64,000 bases of DNA from Sediminicola sp040566555 (GCF_040566555.1 NZ_JBEWYP010000001.1:310001-374000), one strand, 5' to 3'; counted from the stretch's first letter, positions 1 to 9,678 are shown. Translations and numbers: made by a program. The notes: generated by a model from the letters alone, not told the origin.

Positions 1-2
1 AT

Positions 3-1811
3 AAACTTAAGGCCATAAATAACGTTCGATTACAGCAGGGGGATTCTATTACCATGACTAGCGGCAAAATAGATTATAACGGTAATTTAAAATTGGCCAA
101 AGCCTATGAAAATGTAGTCCTGACCAATACAGATATGACCCTTAAAACCGACACACTTAGGTTTGACAGGGAAAAACAGGAGGCGTATTACCAAGATTTC
201 GGAACAGTAGTGGATTCTGCCAATACCTTGACCAGTGAAGTGGGCAAATATTACATGGTGACCAAAAAATACCAATTTTTGAAAAGCGTGAACATCCAAA
301 ATTCGGAGTACACTATTGATTCAAAGCAGTTGGACTACTATACCACATCCAATAATGCCTATATGTACGGGCCTTCAACCATTACTGGCAAGACCTATAA
401 AATATATTGTGAGCGCGGATATTACGACACTAAAATAGAAAGTGGCTATGGCATAAAGAACACCAGAATTGATTACAATAATAGGATTATCGAGGGTGAT
501 AGCGTGTTCTTTGACAAGAGAACAGAATTTGCCTCGGCTACCAACAATATTAAAATTACCGACACCATCAACAAAGGAATCTTAAGGGCCCATTATGCCG
601 AAGTATATAAGGCCAAGGATTCCGTTTTTGCAACAAGACGGGCCGTGTCCATCAGTGAGGTAGAAAAGGATTCCCTATATATGCACGGCGACACCCTAAT
701 GATCACTGGAAAGCCGGACGAAAGAATCTTACGTGCTTTTAGGAACGCTAAATTTTACAAAACAGACCTTAGTGGCAAATCCGATTCCATTCATTTTTCC
801 CAAAAAACCGGGATCACCCAATTGATCACCAGACCTGTGATATGGAATGGGGAAAACCAAATGACAGGGGATAGTATTCATCTATTATCGGACTTAAAAA
901 CCGAAAAACTCGATTCCTTAAAAGTACTCAATAATGCCTTTGTCATATCGCTGGATACAATTAGCAATGATGGCTATAATCAAGCGAAGGGCAAGGACCT
1001 CTTTGGGAAATTCGAGGATAATCAATTGAAGATCATCGACCTGGTTAAAAATACGGAGGTCATCTATTATATGTACAATGATGACCAGGAGCTTATCGGC
1101 ATCAACAAAACTATTTGTAGTGCCATCAATATTGTGCTGGAAAATAATGAAATTTCAGACATCACTTTTATCACAAATCCCGATGGGGATGTACACCCAG
1201 AAAAAGATTTGCCTCCCAATAGTCGTAAATTAAAGGGCTTTACGTGGCGGGGAGAAGAACGGATACGGACCAAAGATGATATTTTTGACGAGGACGACAA
1301 CAACATAAAACTGGTGAAAATCAATGGTATTGACAATCCCATGGATACGGATTCACCGCCAGAAACAGAAGAAATTCAAAAGGGTAAAAAGGCAATTGAT
1401 ATAACTAAAACGCCCGTTGTAACAGGGCATCCAGATAAGGAAGGAAAAATAGTCCAAAAGAAAGAGAAAGTAAAGGCACCGAAGAAGATTGAAGAAAAAG
1501 ATACTCTCCCAGCTGCGGTGGACCAAAAGACGAAAGGGCTTTATGACGATATCGGTAGTGATGACGGAATATTCCCGGGGTATTATTTGGTAGCTAATGT
1601 TTTTGAGTATACAGAAAATTATGAGAGATTCATGCGAATGCTTTCCGAAAGAGGATTGGAACCAAAATGGTTTTTCCGTGAATTGAACCAATACAATTAC
1701 GTGTATTTGGCGAGATACGACACTAAGAAGGAGGCCGATGAGGCACGTGAAACCAATTTTTTTGGCAAATATTCCGATGAGACTTGGATCTTAAGGGTTG
1801 TTGCTGAATAA
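3..1811 (+). CDS. OstA/LptA-like envelope protein with SPOR-like C-terminus (5' end outside window)
   Basis: The reading frame is already open at the window edge, before the first ATG at 54, so this is the 3' part of a longer gene. The N-terminal two thirds carries repeated LptA/OstA-type beta segments (runs such as NNVRLQQGD and YENVVLTNTD, alternating hydrophobic and polar, with many D/T/N turns), as in periplasmic LPS-transport proteins. A Lys/Glu-rich linker follows at about nt 1370-1530. The last 75 residues or so (nt 1575-1808) begin GYYLVANVF and resemble the SPOR-like tail of some Bacteroidetes envelope proteins. An LPS-bridge role is inferred from family; the tail may add peptidoglycan or protein binding. 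The next gene starts 7 bp downstream, which suggests an operon. Confidence 0.8.
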   Translation, partial: KLKAINNVRLQQGDSITMTSGKIDYNGNLKLAKAYENVVLTNTDMTLKTDTLRFDREKQEAYYQDFGTVVDSANTLTSEVGKYYMVTKKYQFLKSVNIQNSEYTIDSKQLDYYTTSNNAYMYGPSTITGKTYKIYCERGYYDTKIESGYGIKNTRIDYNNRIIEGDSVFFDKRTEFASATNNIKITDTINKGILRAHYAEVYKAKDSVFATRRAVSISEVEKDSLYMHGDTLMITGKPDERILRAFRNAKFYKTDLSGKSDSIHFSQKTGITQLITRPVIWNGENQMTGDSIHLLSDLKTEKLDSLKVLNNAFVISLDTISNDGYNQAKGKDLFGKFEDNQLKIIDLVKNTEVIYYMYNDDQELIGINKTICSAINIVLENNEISDITFITNPDGDVHPEKDLPPNSRKLKGFTWRGEERIRTKDDIFDEDDNNIKLVKINGIDNPMDTDSPPETEEIQKGKKAIDITKTPVVTGHPDKEGKIVQKKEKVKAPKKIEEKDTLPAAVDQKTKGLYDDIGSDDGIFPGYYLVANVFEYTENYERFMRMLSERGLEPKWFFRELNQYNYVYLARYDTKKEADEARETNFFGKYSDETWILRVVAE

Positions 1812-1818
1812 GAAGGTT

Positions 1819-2997
1819 ATGAGAGAGGATTTTTTCACATATCAGGCACAGACGACGCCCCATCCATTGGCATTGGAGATTTCTCATGCCAAAGGCAGTT
1901 ATATCTATGATACCAAAGGCAATGCCCATTTAGACTTTGTAGCAGGTGTTTCTGCATGTAGTCTTGGCCATTGCCATCCCAGGGTAACCAATGCAATAAA
2001 AGATCAGGTTGAAAAATACATGCACGTGATGGTGTATGGGGAATATATCCAAAAACCAGCTGTGGAATATGCCAAATTATTGGCATCCCACCTCCCCTTT
2101 CCTTTGGAAACAACTTATTTGGTAAACTCTGGGACAGAAGCTATAGAAGGAGCTTTAAAATTGGCCAGAAGGGTAACTGGGAGATCACAGATTATTTCGG
2201 CACATCATGCCTATCATGGTAATACCATGGGAAGTTTAAGTGTAATGGGATACGAGCCTCGAAAGAGTGTCTTTAGGCCACTTATTCCAGATGTATCCTT
2301 TATTACTTTTAATAAAGAGGAGGATCTGTTGAAGATCACCAATAAAACAGCTGCCGTTATTTTGGAAACCATTCAGGGCGCTGCCGGTTTTCTGCAACCA
2401 GTGAACGGTTATTTAACCAAGGTAAGAGAGAGGTGCAATGAAACAGGTACCATGCTCATCTTGGACGAAATACAGCCTGGCTTCGGTCGCACTGGCAAAC
2501 TCTTTGCCTTTGAACATTACGATTGTATTCCAGATATCCTTGTCATAGGGAAAGGAATGGCAGGCGGGCTTCCAGTCGGAGCCTTTGTGGCATCAAAAGA
2601 AATGATGGCTACGTTGCAGGACAAACCAAAACTTGGCCACATCACCACCTTTGGAGGGAATCCGGTAATCGCAGCTGCATGTTTGGCTACCTTAAGAGAA
2701 ATTGCGGAAACCGAGCTGATATCAGATACCCTTCAAAAAGAGGCGATTTTCAGAAAATTATTGAAACACAAACATATAAAAGCTATTAATGGGAAAGGTT
2801 TAATGCTTGCCGTTATGCTTGAGAATGAAGAAATTACCAACCACGTGGTACTGACCTGTGCCAAAAAAGGATTGATTTTATTTTGGCTGCTTTTTGAGCC
2901 AAAAGCCCTTCGCATTTCCCCTCCTTTGACAATTTCAAAGGAAGAAATAGAGAAGGGGTGTAATCTAATCCTCAATGTTTTAGACGATTACATATAA
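1819..2997 (+). CDS. Class III PLP-dependent aminotransferase
   Basis: This is a 392-residue fold-type I aminotransferase of the ArgD/ornithine/4-aminobutyrate group. The motif LILDEIQPGFGRTG places the PLP-ring aspartate at D216, and VIGKGMAGG places the Schiff-base lysine at K245. The N-terminal SHAKGSYIYDTKGN and GHCHP segments are also typical. The amino-group donor cannot be decided from sequence, and no arginine genes are adjacent. I prefer the ATG at 1819 over a TTG at 1798, because the latter overlaps the upstream gene and adds a non-conserved leader. It sits 7 bp after the OstA-like gene and is probably co-transcribed with it. Confidence 0.88.
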   Translation: MREDFFTYQAQTTPHPLALEISHAKGSYIYDTKGNAHLDFVAGVSACSLGHCHPRVTNAIKDQVEKYMHVMVYGEYIQKPAVEYAKLLASHLPFPLETTYLVNSGTEAIEGALKLARRVTGRSQIISAHHAYHGNTMGSLSVMGYEPRKSVFRPLIPDVSFITFNKEEDLLKITNKTAAVILETIQGAAGFLQPVNGYLTKVRERCNETGTMLILDEIQPGFGRTGKLFAFEHYDCIPDILVIGKGMAGGLPVGAFVASKEMMATLQDKPKLGHITTFGGNPVIAAACLATLREIAETELISDTLQKEAIFRKLLKHKHIKAINGKGLMLAVMLENEEITNHVVLTCAKKGLILFWLLFEPKALRISPPLTISKEEIEKGCNLILNVLDDYI

Positions 2998-3096
2998 TAA
3001 ATTGTTAACTAATTTGTTAATAATAAAGGCCCTATTTTCAAAAAACAGGGCATCAAAGCAGTAATTTTAGAAATATAGTTTAACCAAAAAGTTTCT

Positions 3097-4494
3097 ATGG
3101 CGTTAGATTCTAACGAAAGACCAGGACAACCGATTGCTAAGTTTGAATCCATGTTGAAAACAGACGATGTCTATTTTTTTGACGCGGAGGATTTCGAGGA
3201 TATCATTCACCACTACCTAAACAATGGTAAAGTGTCCCTAGGCAAGAAGGCCATAAAAATTGGCTTACAGCAACATCCCGACTCAATAGAACTAAAGCTA
3301 TTGGATGTGGAGGTGATGGTTTTCGAAAATAATTTGGAAGTTGCCGAAAGAATGCTGGACGAGCTACAATTGCTGGACAGTAGCAATGAGGAAATCTACA
3401 TTCAGAGAGCAAACATCTATTCGAAAAAAGACAACCATGAGGCTGCGGTAACCTTATTGCACAAAGCTCTGGAACTTGCCGATGATAGTTTTGATATCCA
3501 TTCCCTTTTAGGAATGGAATACCTCTTTATGGACAACTTCCAATTGGCAAAGGAAAACTTTATGATGTGTGTCTCCTTTGATCAAGAGGACTACTCTTCC
3601 CTTTACAATGTTATCTATTGTTTTGAATTTATGGAAGACTACGACGGGGCCATATACTATCTAAATGATTATTTGGAAAGAAATCCCTATTGTGAGGTAG
3701 CTTGGCATCAATTGGGCAAACAATACACGGCAAAAAAGATGTTGAACGAAGCTTTGGCATCATTTGATTTTGCCATCATCTCTGACGACACATTTATTGG
3801 CGCCTATTTTGAAAAGGGCAGGGTATTGGAAAAATTAGGCCGTTATAACGAAGCCATTGAAAATTACGAAACTACTATATCCATTGAAGATCCTACGTCC
3901 CATGCCTATTTGAGGATCGGGAAATGCCATGAAAAACTGCATAATGACGATCTGGCGAAACACTTTTTTTACCATACTGTGCATGAAGATCCATTGTTGG
4001 ATAAAGGATGGTTGGCCATTACAGATTTTTATTACCGGAAAAAGGATTACAAAAAAGCATTGTACTATATAAACAAGGCCATCAATATAGATGAGGAAAA
4101 TTCACTTTATTGGAAGAAATGCGCTAAGATAAACAAGGCTCTTGAAAATTACGATGAGGCAGATTTCGCCTACAAACAAGCCGTTGATCTTGGGAATTTT
4201 GAATTGGAGACCTGGCTTTCTTGGACAGCAGTAGTCCTGCAATGCGACGATTCAGAATCTGCCTTTCAAATATTGCAACAAGGTCTGGAATTTTATCCAG
4301 AAGAAGCGAAACTATGGTATGCTGTTACAGGAGTGCACCTTATGCTCAAACAGACTGTAAAAGCGAAAAAATCCTTTTCAAAAGCCATCAAATTGGACGC
4401 GGACAAACTTTCTACTTTTGAAGTAGGTTTTCCACAATTCTATCAATTGGATTGGATACAAGATATTATATCCGAAATGAAAAGGGCTTCTTAA
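3097..4494 (+). CDS. Tetratricopeptide repeat protein
   Basis: The 465-residue protein is almost entirely helical TPR repeats of about 34 residues, from about residue 40 to 450. Repeats show the W/L-G-Y-A-F-A-P pattern, for example AWHQLGKQYTAKKMLNEALA and AYFEKGRVLEKLGRYNEAIE. There is no signal peptide or membrane segment, so it is probably a cytoplasmic scaffold. The partner is unknown. It lies between the aminotransferase and the DUF368 pair, with a 99-bp gap upstream that holds a small hairpin (3029-3051). Confidence 0.88.
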   Translation: MALDSNERPGQPIAKFESMLKTDDVYFFDAEDFEDIIHHYLNNGKVSLGKKAIKIGLQQHPDSIELKLLDVEVMVFENNLEVAERMLDELQLLDSSNEEIYIQRANIYSKKDNHEAAVTLLHKALELADDSFDIHSLLGMEYLFMDNFQLAKENFMMCVSFDQEDYSSLYNVIYCFEFMEDYDGAIYYLNDYLERNPYCEVAWHQLGKQYTAKKMLNEALASFDFAIISDDTFIGAYFEKGRVLEKLGRYNEAIENYETTISIEDPTSHAYLRIGKCHEKLHNDDLAKHFFYHTVHEDPLLDKGWLAITDFYYRKKDYKKALYYINKAINIDEENSLYWKKCAKINKALENYDEADFAYKQAVDLGNFELETWLSWTAVVLQCDDSESAFQILQQGLEFYPEEAKLWYAVTGVHLMLKQTVKAKKSFSKAIKLDADKLSTFEVGFPQFYQLDWIQDIISEMKRAS

Positions 4495-4503
4495 TAAAAA
4501 AGT

Positions 4504-4511
4504 TACTTTTG
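4504..4511 (+). promoter_or_regulatory. Candidate -7 box for the DUF368 pair
   Basis: TACTTTTG matches the Bacteroidetes TAnnTTTG element and ends 14 bp before the ATG at 4526. I see no clear TTG at the expected upstream spacing, so this rests on the -7 box alone. Confidence 0.4.
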
Positions 4512-4525
4512 CTTTTTTATTCCCT

Positions 4526-5449
4526 ATGAAAAGTCGCAATTTTTTACAATATTTTATAATTACCCTTAAAGGAATGGCCATGGGCGCCGCAGATGTAGTT
4601 CCAGGCGTTTCTGGAGGCACCATAGCGTTCATTTCCGGAATCTATGAGGAATTGATCACCTCGATCAACAACATAAACCTATCCCTTTTCAAAACACTTA
4701 GAAAAGAAGGGTTAAAGGCCTTTTGGACCCAGCTTAATGGCAATTTTTTAGTTGCGCTTTTTCTCGGAATAGCAATAAGTGTCTTTTCTCTGGCAAAACT
4801 TATAAGCTGGCTGCTTATCAATGAACCCGTATTATTGTGGTCCTTCTTTTTTGGATTGGTGATTGCCAGTGTATTTTTCGTGGGCAAAGCCATAGAAAAA
4901 TGGCATTTGGGCACCATAACCACCTTTATTATTGGCGCTATAGCTGCGTACTTTATTACTACACTTCCTCCTTCGGAACACACGGACAGCATCCCGTTTT
5001 TATTTTTTTCAGGGGCATTGGCCGTATGTGCGATGATATTGCCAGGAATATCAGGTGCATTTATCTTGGTGCTTTTAGGCTCTTATAAAACCATTTTGGA
5101 CGCGGTTCATGAGCGGGATTTGACCATTGTTGCTACAGTGGGCTTTGGGGCTATTATAGGGCTGTTGAGTTTTGCCAAGATCCTGAAGTGGATGTTCAGC
5201 AATTATAAAAATATTACCCTCTCCTTGTTGACGGGTTTTATTTTAGGCTCCTTAAACAAAATATGGCCTTGGAAAGAGGTATTGGAAACCAAAACCTACG
5301 GGGACAAAGTGATTACAGTTAAGGAAGCGAACATTTCCCCTTTTTCCTTTGATGGCGATCCTCAACTATTATACGCCCTGGTACTGGGTATCTTTGGTTT
5401 TTCGGTTATTTTTATACTCGAAAAGTTAGCCTCTAAAAAAGAAAATTAG
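4526..5449 (+). CDS. DUF368 family membrane protein (PopT-type undecaprenyl-phosphate translocase), copy 1
   Basis: This is a 307-residue polytopic membrane protein. It has the two DUF368 signature loops: GAADVVPGVSGGTIAF near residue 20 and MILPGISGAFILVLLG near residue 170. The duplicated PG(V/I)SG element suggests an internal inverted-repeat fold. DUF368 proteins (PopT) have been reported as undecaprenyl-phosphate translocases that return the lipid carrier to the cytoplasmic face for peptidoglycan and O-antigen synthesis. I infer that role here from family. A paralogue starts 7 bp downstream, so the two are almost certainly co-transcribed. Confidence 0.88.
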   Translation: MKSRNFLQYFIITLKGMAMGAADVVPGVSGGTIAFISGIYEELITSINNINLSLFKTLRKEGLKAFWTQLNGNFLVALFLGIAISVFSLAKLISWLLINEPVLLWSFFFGLVIASVFFVGKAIEKWHLGTITTFIIGAIAAYFITTLPPSEHTDSIPFLFFSGALAVCAMILPGISGAFILVLLGSYKTILDAVHERDLTIVATVGFGAIIGLLSFAKILKWMFSNYKNITLSLLTGFILGSLNKIWPWKEVLETKTYGDKVITVKEANISPFSFDGDPQLLYALVLGIFGFSVIFILEKLASKKEN

Positions 5450-5456
5450 GAATTAC

Positions 5457-6476
5457 ATGCGCGCTGAAAGGACACTTATGGATAAGATTTTTCTGATCAT
5501 AAAAGGTCTTTTTATGGGTGCTGCCAATAAAGTGCCCGGAGTTTCAGGAGGTATTGTGGCCTTTGTTGCCGGCTTCTATGAGGAATTCATCTATTCCTTA
5601 CAGAAAATTAATCTCAAGGCCTTTAAGTTGATCGTCAATGGCCGATTTAAAAGCTTTTACAAATATGTGAACGGGCAATTTTTGTCCCTTCTTATATTTG
5701 GCATGTTGGTGAGCTATTTTAGCATTTCCCAAATTCTGGATTACTTTCTGGAAAAAAAGGAACTTTATGTATGGGCTGCCTTTTTTGGAATGATCATAGG
5801 TTCCATATACTACATATCCAAAGGCTTTGGCCATTGGAACAAAAAAACGATCATCTCCGGTATTTTAGGTCTTCTCATTGGTATTTCCATAAGCTTCCTA
5901 AATCCTGCAACCGAGAATGACAACCTCTTTTTTATTTTCTTTTGTGGTATTATAAGTGTTTCTGGGATGACCCTCCCTGGTTTGTCGGGCTCCTTTATTC
6001 TTATTCTTTTGGGGAATTATGTTTTGTTGTTGGTAGATTCTGTAAATGCCCTCTATTATACCTTTGCAGAAATTATGGAAGCAGATTTTAGCTTTATTAG
6101 CAACCCCAGAAGGATGAATACCTTAAAAATCTTAGCGGTATTTACACTAGGTTCAGCTACAGGCTTGGTCACCTTGTCGCACATACTCAGTTATGTTCTC
6201 AAACATTATAAAAATATCACCACCGCAGTCATTATAGGATTTATTACAGGTTCTCTAGGGGTGGTTTGGCCGTGGAAGAAAACAATATTAAAAACAGATG
6301 CTTTGGGCAATGTCCTCATAGATTCCAATGGAAATGAGATCATACTCAATTATGAGCGATTTATTCCAGATATGGGTAATATGGAGTCATGGTGGGCCAT
6401 TTTTTATATGATCCTTGGCGCAGGCATTTTATTAGGATTGGAACGGTATGGAAGATACAGGAGTTACAAAAAATAG
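5457..6476 (+). CDS. DUF368 family membrane protein (PopT-type), copy 2
   Basis: A second, longer DUF368 protein (339 residues) with signature loops GAANKVPGVSGGIVAF and MTLPGLSGSFILILLG. It is clearly paralogous to the gene 7 bp upstream but diverged, with extra sequence near residues 195-220 and before the last membrane segment. The start is uncertain: ATG 5457 has an AGGA sequence upstream, while ATG 5478 (MDKIFLIIKG) aligns better with copy 1. The 3' end overlaps aroE by 29 bp. A lipid-carrier translocase role is inferred from family; two copies may differ in activity or partner. Confidence 0.86.
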   Translation: MRAERTLMDKIFLIIKGLFMGAANKVPGVSGGIVAFVAGFYEEFIYSLQKINLKAFKLIVNGRFKSFYKYVNGQFLSLLIFGMLVSYFSISQILDYFLEKKELYVWAAFFGMIIGSIYYISKGFGHWNKKTIISGILGLLIGISISFLNPATENDNLFFIFFCGIISVSGMTLPGLSGSFILILLGNYVLLLVDSVNALYYTFAEIMEADFSFISNPRRMNTLKILAVFTLGSATGLVTLSHILSYVLKHYKNITTAVIIGFITGSLGVVWPWKKTILKTDALGNVLIDSNGNEIILNYERFIPDMGNMESWWAIFYMILGAGILLGLERYGRYRSYKK

Positions 6477-7203
6477 ATTTGGGTTGGTAGGCAAAGACAT
6501 AGCCTACTCCTTTTCAAAAGGGTATTTTACCCAAAAATTTTCAAGGCTGAACCTCGTCGATCATTCCTATGAAAATTTTGATTTACAACATATTGGAGAA
6601 TTTAAAGATCTTATCAATAACCACAAAGACCTCAAAGGCCTCAATGTAACCATCCCCTATAAAGAAAGTGTTATACCATACCTTGACAAGGTAGACCACA
6701 AAGCTGCAAAAATAGGGGCGGTAAATACCATAAAATTCACAGAAGAAGGCCTCATAGGCTATAATACCGATGTTTTTGGTTTTCGAGACTCCATTGAGCC
6801 CCATATTAAAAAGCACCATAACAAAGCCCTAATTTTAGGCACAGGAGGAGCGTCTAAAGCAGTAGCCTTTGTACTTGAAGAATTGAATATTGCCCATACT
6901 TTTGTTTCAAGAAACCCAGGCCCAAATCAATTAAGCTATGATGATCTCACCCAATCAATTATAGAAGAAAACACAGTTCTGGTAAATTGCACCCCCTTGG
7001 GCACTTCTCCCAATATCACAGATAAACCCTCCCTTCCCTATCAATTTATAGATGAAAAGCATTTGCTTTTCGACCTTATTTACAACCCCGAAAAAACCGC
7101 CTTCTTAAAGGAAGGGGAAGCTCATGGCGCCACAATCCTCAATGGTCATAAAATGTTGGCGATACAGGCTGAAAAATCTTGGGAAATCTGGAATTCCAAA
7201 TAG
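6448..7203 (+). CDS. aroE: Shikimate dehydrogenase
   Basis: This 251-residue enzyme reduces 3-dehydroshikimate to shikimate with NADPH in the chorismate pathway. The substrate-binding motifs are YSFSKGYF at the N-terminus, NVTIPYK with catalytic K72, and NTD with D108. The nucleotide-binding loop GTGGASKA follows. The C-terminal helix ends NGHKMLAIQAEKSWEIW. At 251 residues it is slightly shorter than the E. coli enzyme, as is common in this phylum. Translation starts inside the end of the preceding DUF368 gene (29-bp overlap), which suggests translational coupling. Confidence 0.93.
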   Translation: MEDTGVTKNRFGLVGKDIAYSFSKGYFTQKFSRLNLVDHSYENFDLQHIGEFKDLINNHKDLKGLNVTIPYKESVIPYLDKVDHKAAKIGAVNTIKFTEEGLIGYNTDVFGFRDSIEPHIKKHHNKALILGTGGASKAVAFVLEELNIAHTFVSRNPGPNQLSYDDLTQSIIEENTVLVNCTPLGTSPNITDKPSLPYQFIDEKHLLFDLIYNPEKTAFLKEGEAHGATILNGHKMLAIQAEKSWEIWNSK

Positions 7204-7338
7204 CAGTAGAGTATCATAGCCATCTAAATTTTTGGATATTTCTTTACAAGAAAGTACCTTAGTAAGGTGGTAGTACCTTATTGATTCCCTCCTTCCCTCT
7301 TAAATACAGGATTAACATCACCTTAAAAGAAGATTCAT

Positions 7339-7346
7339 TAACTTTG
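7339..7346 (+). promoter_or_regulatory. Candidate -7 box for the DUF349 gene
   Basis: TAACTTTG matches TAnnTTTG 65 bp before the ATG at 7412. No clear upstream TTG is seen. The 208-bp gap 7204-7411 holds nothing else I can identify. Confidence 0.35.
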
Positions 7347-7411
7347 TAACTAACGCGGTTGTCACTAGCTTACTATTGTACAATATCGCATAACAGATAA
7401 ACATTCTAAAA

Positions 7412-9622
7412 ATGTTGGAAGAAAAAGACGAGCAACTACAGGATAATGTAGGTGGGGATAAAAAGTCAGAAACTACTGAAGTCTCTTCGAGTTCAGAGAA
7501 AAGCACTGATGTAACAGAAAAAAAAGAAGAGACCACCCCAAAGGTTATTGCAGAAAAAAAAGAGCCCAAGGCCCCTCTTGCAGAGAAAAAGGATGATGTT
7601 CCTTCGGATAGCAAAGAAGAGACCTTGGAAAAGGTTCCTGCGACTGAAAAAGAGCCTGAGGCTCCAATCGCAGTGAAAGAGGAGGAAATTGCCAATACCA
7701 CAAAAAAGGAGGCCGAAGCTTCTTCTCCAAAAAAAGAAGAGGATGCTCCTACCGATGTGAAAGATGAGGATTTACTGGAAGAGATAGACGAATCCAATGC
7801 CGAGGATGCCGAGGATGAAGACAATCGGGTTAGACATCAAATTCCAATTTTGGACTATCATTCCATGTCCATGGAAAATTTGGTCGGGGAGTTACAACGC
7901 TTGGTAAAGAACGAAAAAGTTCAGGCCATCAAAAAGCATGTAGATGGCATTAAGTATGAATTCGATTTAAAATTTCAGGATTTCATCGAACATAAAAAAG
8001 AAGAATTTGTCAGCAATGGCGGAAATGAAATTGACTTTAGATACAATTCCGTAACCAAGAGACAGTTCAATGAGGTATATACAGAATATCGTGAAAAGAG
8101 GGACCAGTATTATAAAAGCTTAGAGCACAACCTTAAGGACAATCTAAATAAAAGGCTGACCATAATAGAAGAGCTCAAGGGGCTGGTGAATGTTGAGGAA
8201 GATATAAATACCACTTACAAGAACTTCAAAGAATTACAAGAGAGATGGCGTACCGCCGGTCCAATTCCAAGAACCAACTACAATGATGTTTGGCGCACCT
8301 ACCACCACCATATTGAAATATTTTACGATTTCCTTCATCTAAATAGGGAACTTCGTGATCTCGATTTTAAACACAATTTAGAAGAGAAGCTCCGATTGAT
8401 TCAACGCGCCGAGGCTTTGGCCAATGAACCCGATCTAAGCATGGCTTTTCAAGAACTACAAACCTTGCACAAAATCTGGAAAGAGGATGTAGGACCGGTA
8501 GATAAGGAACACAGAGAACTAATTTGGGAGGCGTTCAGCAATGCCACCAAAGTACTCCACCAGCGTAGACAAGACCATTACAAAGAGATGGACAAGGTCT
8601 ATGAGGAGAACCTCGTGAAAAAAAATGAGATTATTGAGTCCATAAAAGCTATTGCTTCCAATATGGCCAATAACCATAAGGCGCTGCAGCAGCAGATGAA
8701 AAAGGTGGAAGAATTAAGGGAGTCCTTTTTCAAAGCAGGGAAGGTACCTCAAAAGGTAAATGAGCAAACTTGGGCGGCATTTAAAGAAAGTGTCCGCGAT
8801 TTCAATAGAAACAAAAATGCCTATTACAAGAACCTTAAAAAAGACCAACAGGAAAACCTCGATAAAAAAAGGGCCTTACTTGAACTTGCTGTATCCTTAA
8901 AAGATAGTGAAGATTATGACACTACTACGGCCGAAATGAAGCGGATCCAAAACGAATGGAAAAAAATAGGCCACGTCCCGAGAAAGTACTCTGACAAAAT
9001 TTGGAACGAATTCAAAAATGCCTGTAACCATTACTTTGACCGTTTGCATTCCTTGAAAAATGTGGCACATAAAGAGGAAGAAGAAAATCTTGAACAAAAA
9101 AATGCCTGTTTGGACCGATTAAAAGCTTTTGAGCTTAGTGGGGATAAGCAAAAAGATTTGGCAAGCATCAAGGAATATATTGCGGAGTGGAAAACCTATG
9201 GCAGGGTTCCTTTCAACAAGAAAAACATCAATGTAAAATTCAATAAAATCTTGGATGCCCTTTTTAATAAATTGGACATAAACAAGCAGGAAGCCGAATT
9301 GATGAAATACGGAAATAAAATTCAGCAATTGGCCAATGCCGATAATGAACGTGCCATTTACAATGAACGTACATTCATTAGGAGAAAAATAGCTGAAAGC
9401 AAAAGCGAGATCAATCAATTGGAAAACAATTTACAATTCTTCTCCAATGCCTCAGAGGATAGTCCTGTGGTTAAGGATGTCATCAAGAACATCAACAATC
9501 ACAAGGACGCGTTAAATACCTGGAAGGCAAAGCTCAAAAAGCTCAATATTCTAGAGAACAATCTTAATAAAGAGGCAGAAGAGGCCGAAATTGAAGAAGA
9601 CGATACCGCTGAAAAGGAATAG
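7412..9622 (+). CDS. DUF349 repeat protein
   Basis: This is a 736-residue cytoplasmic protein. The first 140 residues or so are a low-complexity Lys/Glu/Ser/Thr/Pro tail (runs of KKEE and EKKE) and are probably disordered. From about residue 150 to 620 there are about five DUF349 repeats, each a helical bundle ending in W(K/R)xxGxVP-x-WxxF, for example RWRTAGPIPRTNYNDVW and EWKKIGHVPRKYSDKIW. The C-terminus is a coiled coil with an acidic end. DUF349 has no established biochemical role; the repeats suggest RNA- or protein-binding. The gene ends 22 bp before a strong bidirectional terminator. Confidence 0.88.
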   Translation: MLEEKDEQLQDNVGGDKKSETTEVSSSSEKSTDVTEKKEETTPKVIAEKKEPKAPLAEKKDDVPSDSKEETLEKVPATEKEPEAPIAVKEEEIANTTKKEAEASSPKKEEDAPTDVKDEDLLEEIDESNAEDAEDEDNRVRHQIPILDYHSMSMENLVGELQRLVKNEKVQAIKKHVDGIKYEFDLKFQDFIEHKKEEFVSNGGNEIDFRYNSVTKRQFNEVYTEYREKRDQYYKSLEHNLKDNLNKRLTIIEELKGLVNVEEDINTTYKNFKELQERWRTAGPIPRTNYNDVWRTYHHHIEIFYDFLHLNRELRDLDFKHNLEEKLRLIQRAEALANEPDLSMAFQELQTLHKIWKEDVGPVDKEHRELIWEAFSNATKVLHQRRQDHYKEMDKVYEENLVKKNEIIESIKAIASNMANNHKALQQQMKKVEELRESFFKAGKVPQKVNEQTWAAFKESVRDFNRNKNAYYKNLKKDQQENLDKKRALLELAVSLKDSEDYDTTTAEMKRIQNEWKKIGHVPRKYSDKIWNEFKNACNHYFDRLHSLKNVAHKEEEENLEQKNACLDRLKAFELSGDKQKDLASIKEYIAEWKTYGRVPFNKKNINVKFNKILDALFNKLDINKQEAELMKYGNKIQQLANADNERAIYNERTFIRRKIAESKSEINQLENNLQFFSNASEDSPVVKDVIKNINNHKDALNTWKAKLKKLNILENNLNKEAEEAEIEEDDTAEKE

Positions 9623-9644
9623 TGACAAAATAAGTTGTATAAAG

Positions 9645-9674
9645 AAAAACGGGACCAATTGGTCCCGTTTTTTT
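9645..9674. terminator. Bidirectional intrinsic terminator
   Basis: A run of As, a perfect 16-bp palindrome (GGGACCAATTGGTCCC), then a run of Ts. Flanking A and T tracts serve both strands. It lies between the convergent DUF349 and RhlE genes. Confidence 0.9.
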
Positions 9675-9678
9675 ATGC

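Noticed and set aside
3029..3051. Hairpin GCCCT...AGGGC in the gap before the TPR gene
   Set aside because: The stem has a mismatch and no T-run follows on either strand, so I do not call it a terminator.
5457..5478. Two competing starts for the second DUF368 gene
   Set aside because: I could not decide between them: 5457 has the better ribosome-binding sequence, 5478 the better alignment; the longer form is reported.
7318..7824. Serine-rich minus-strand open frame of 168 codons
   Set aside because: It is the antisense image of the Lys/Glu-rich low-complexity start of the DUF349 gene, with no start signal or family match.
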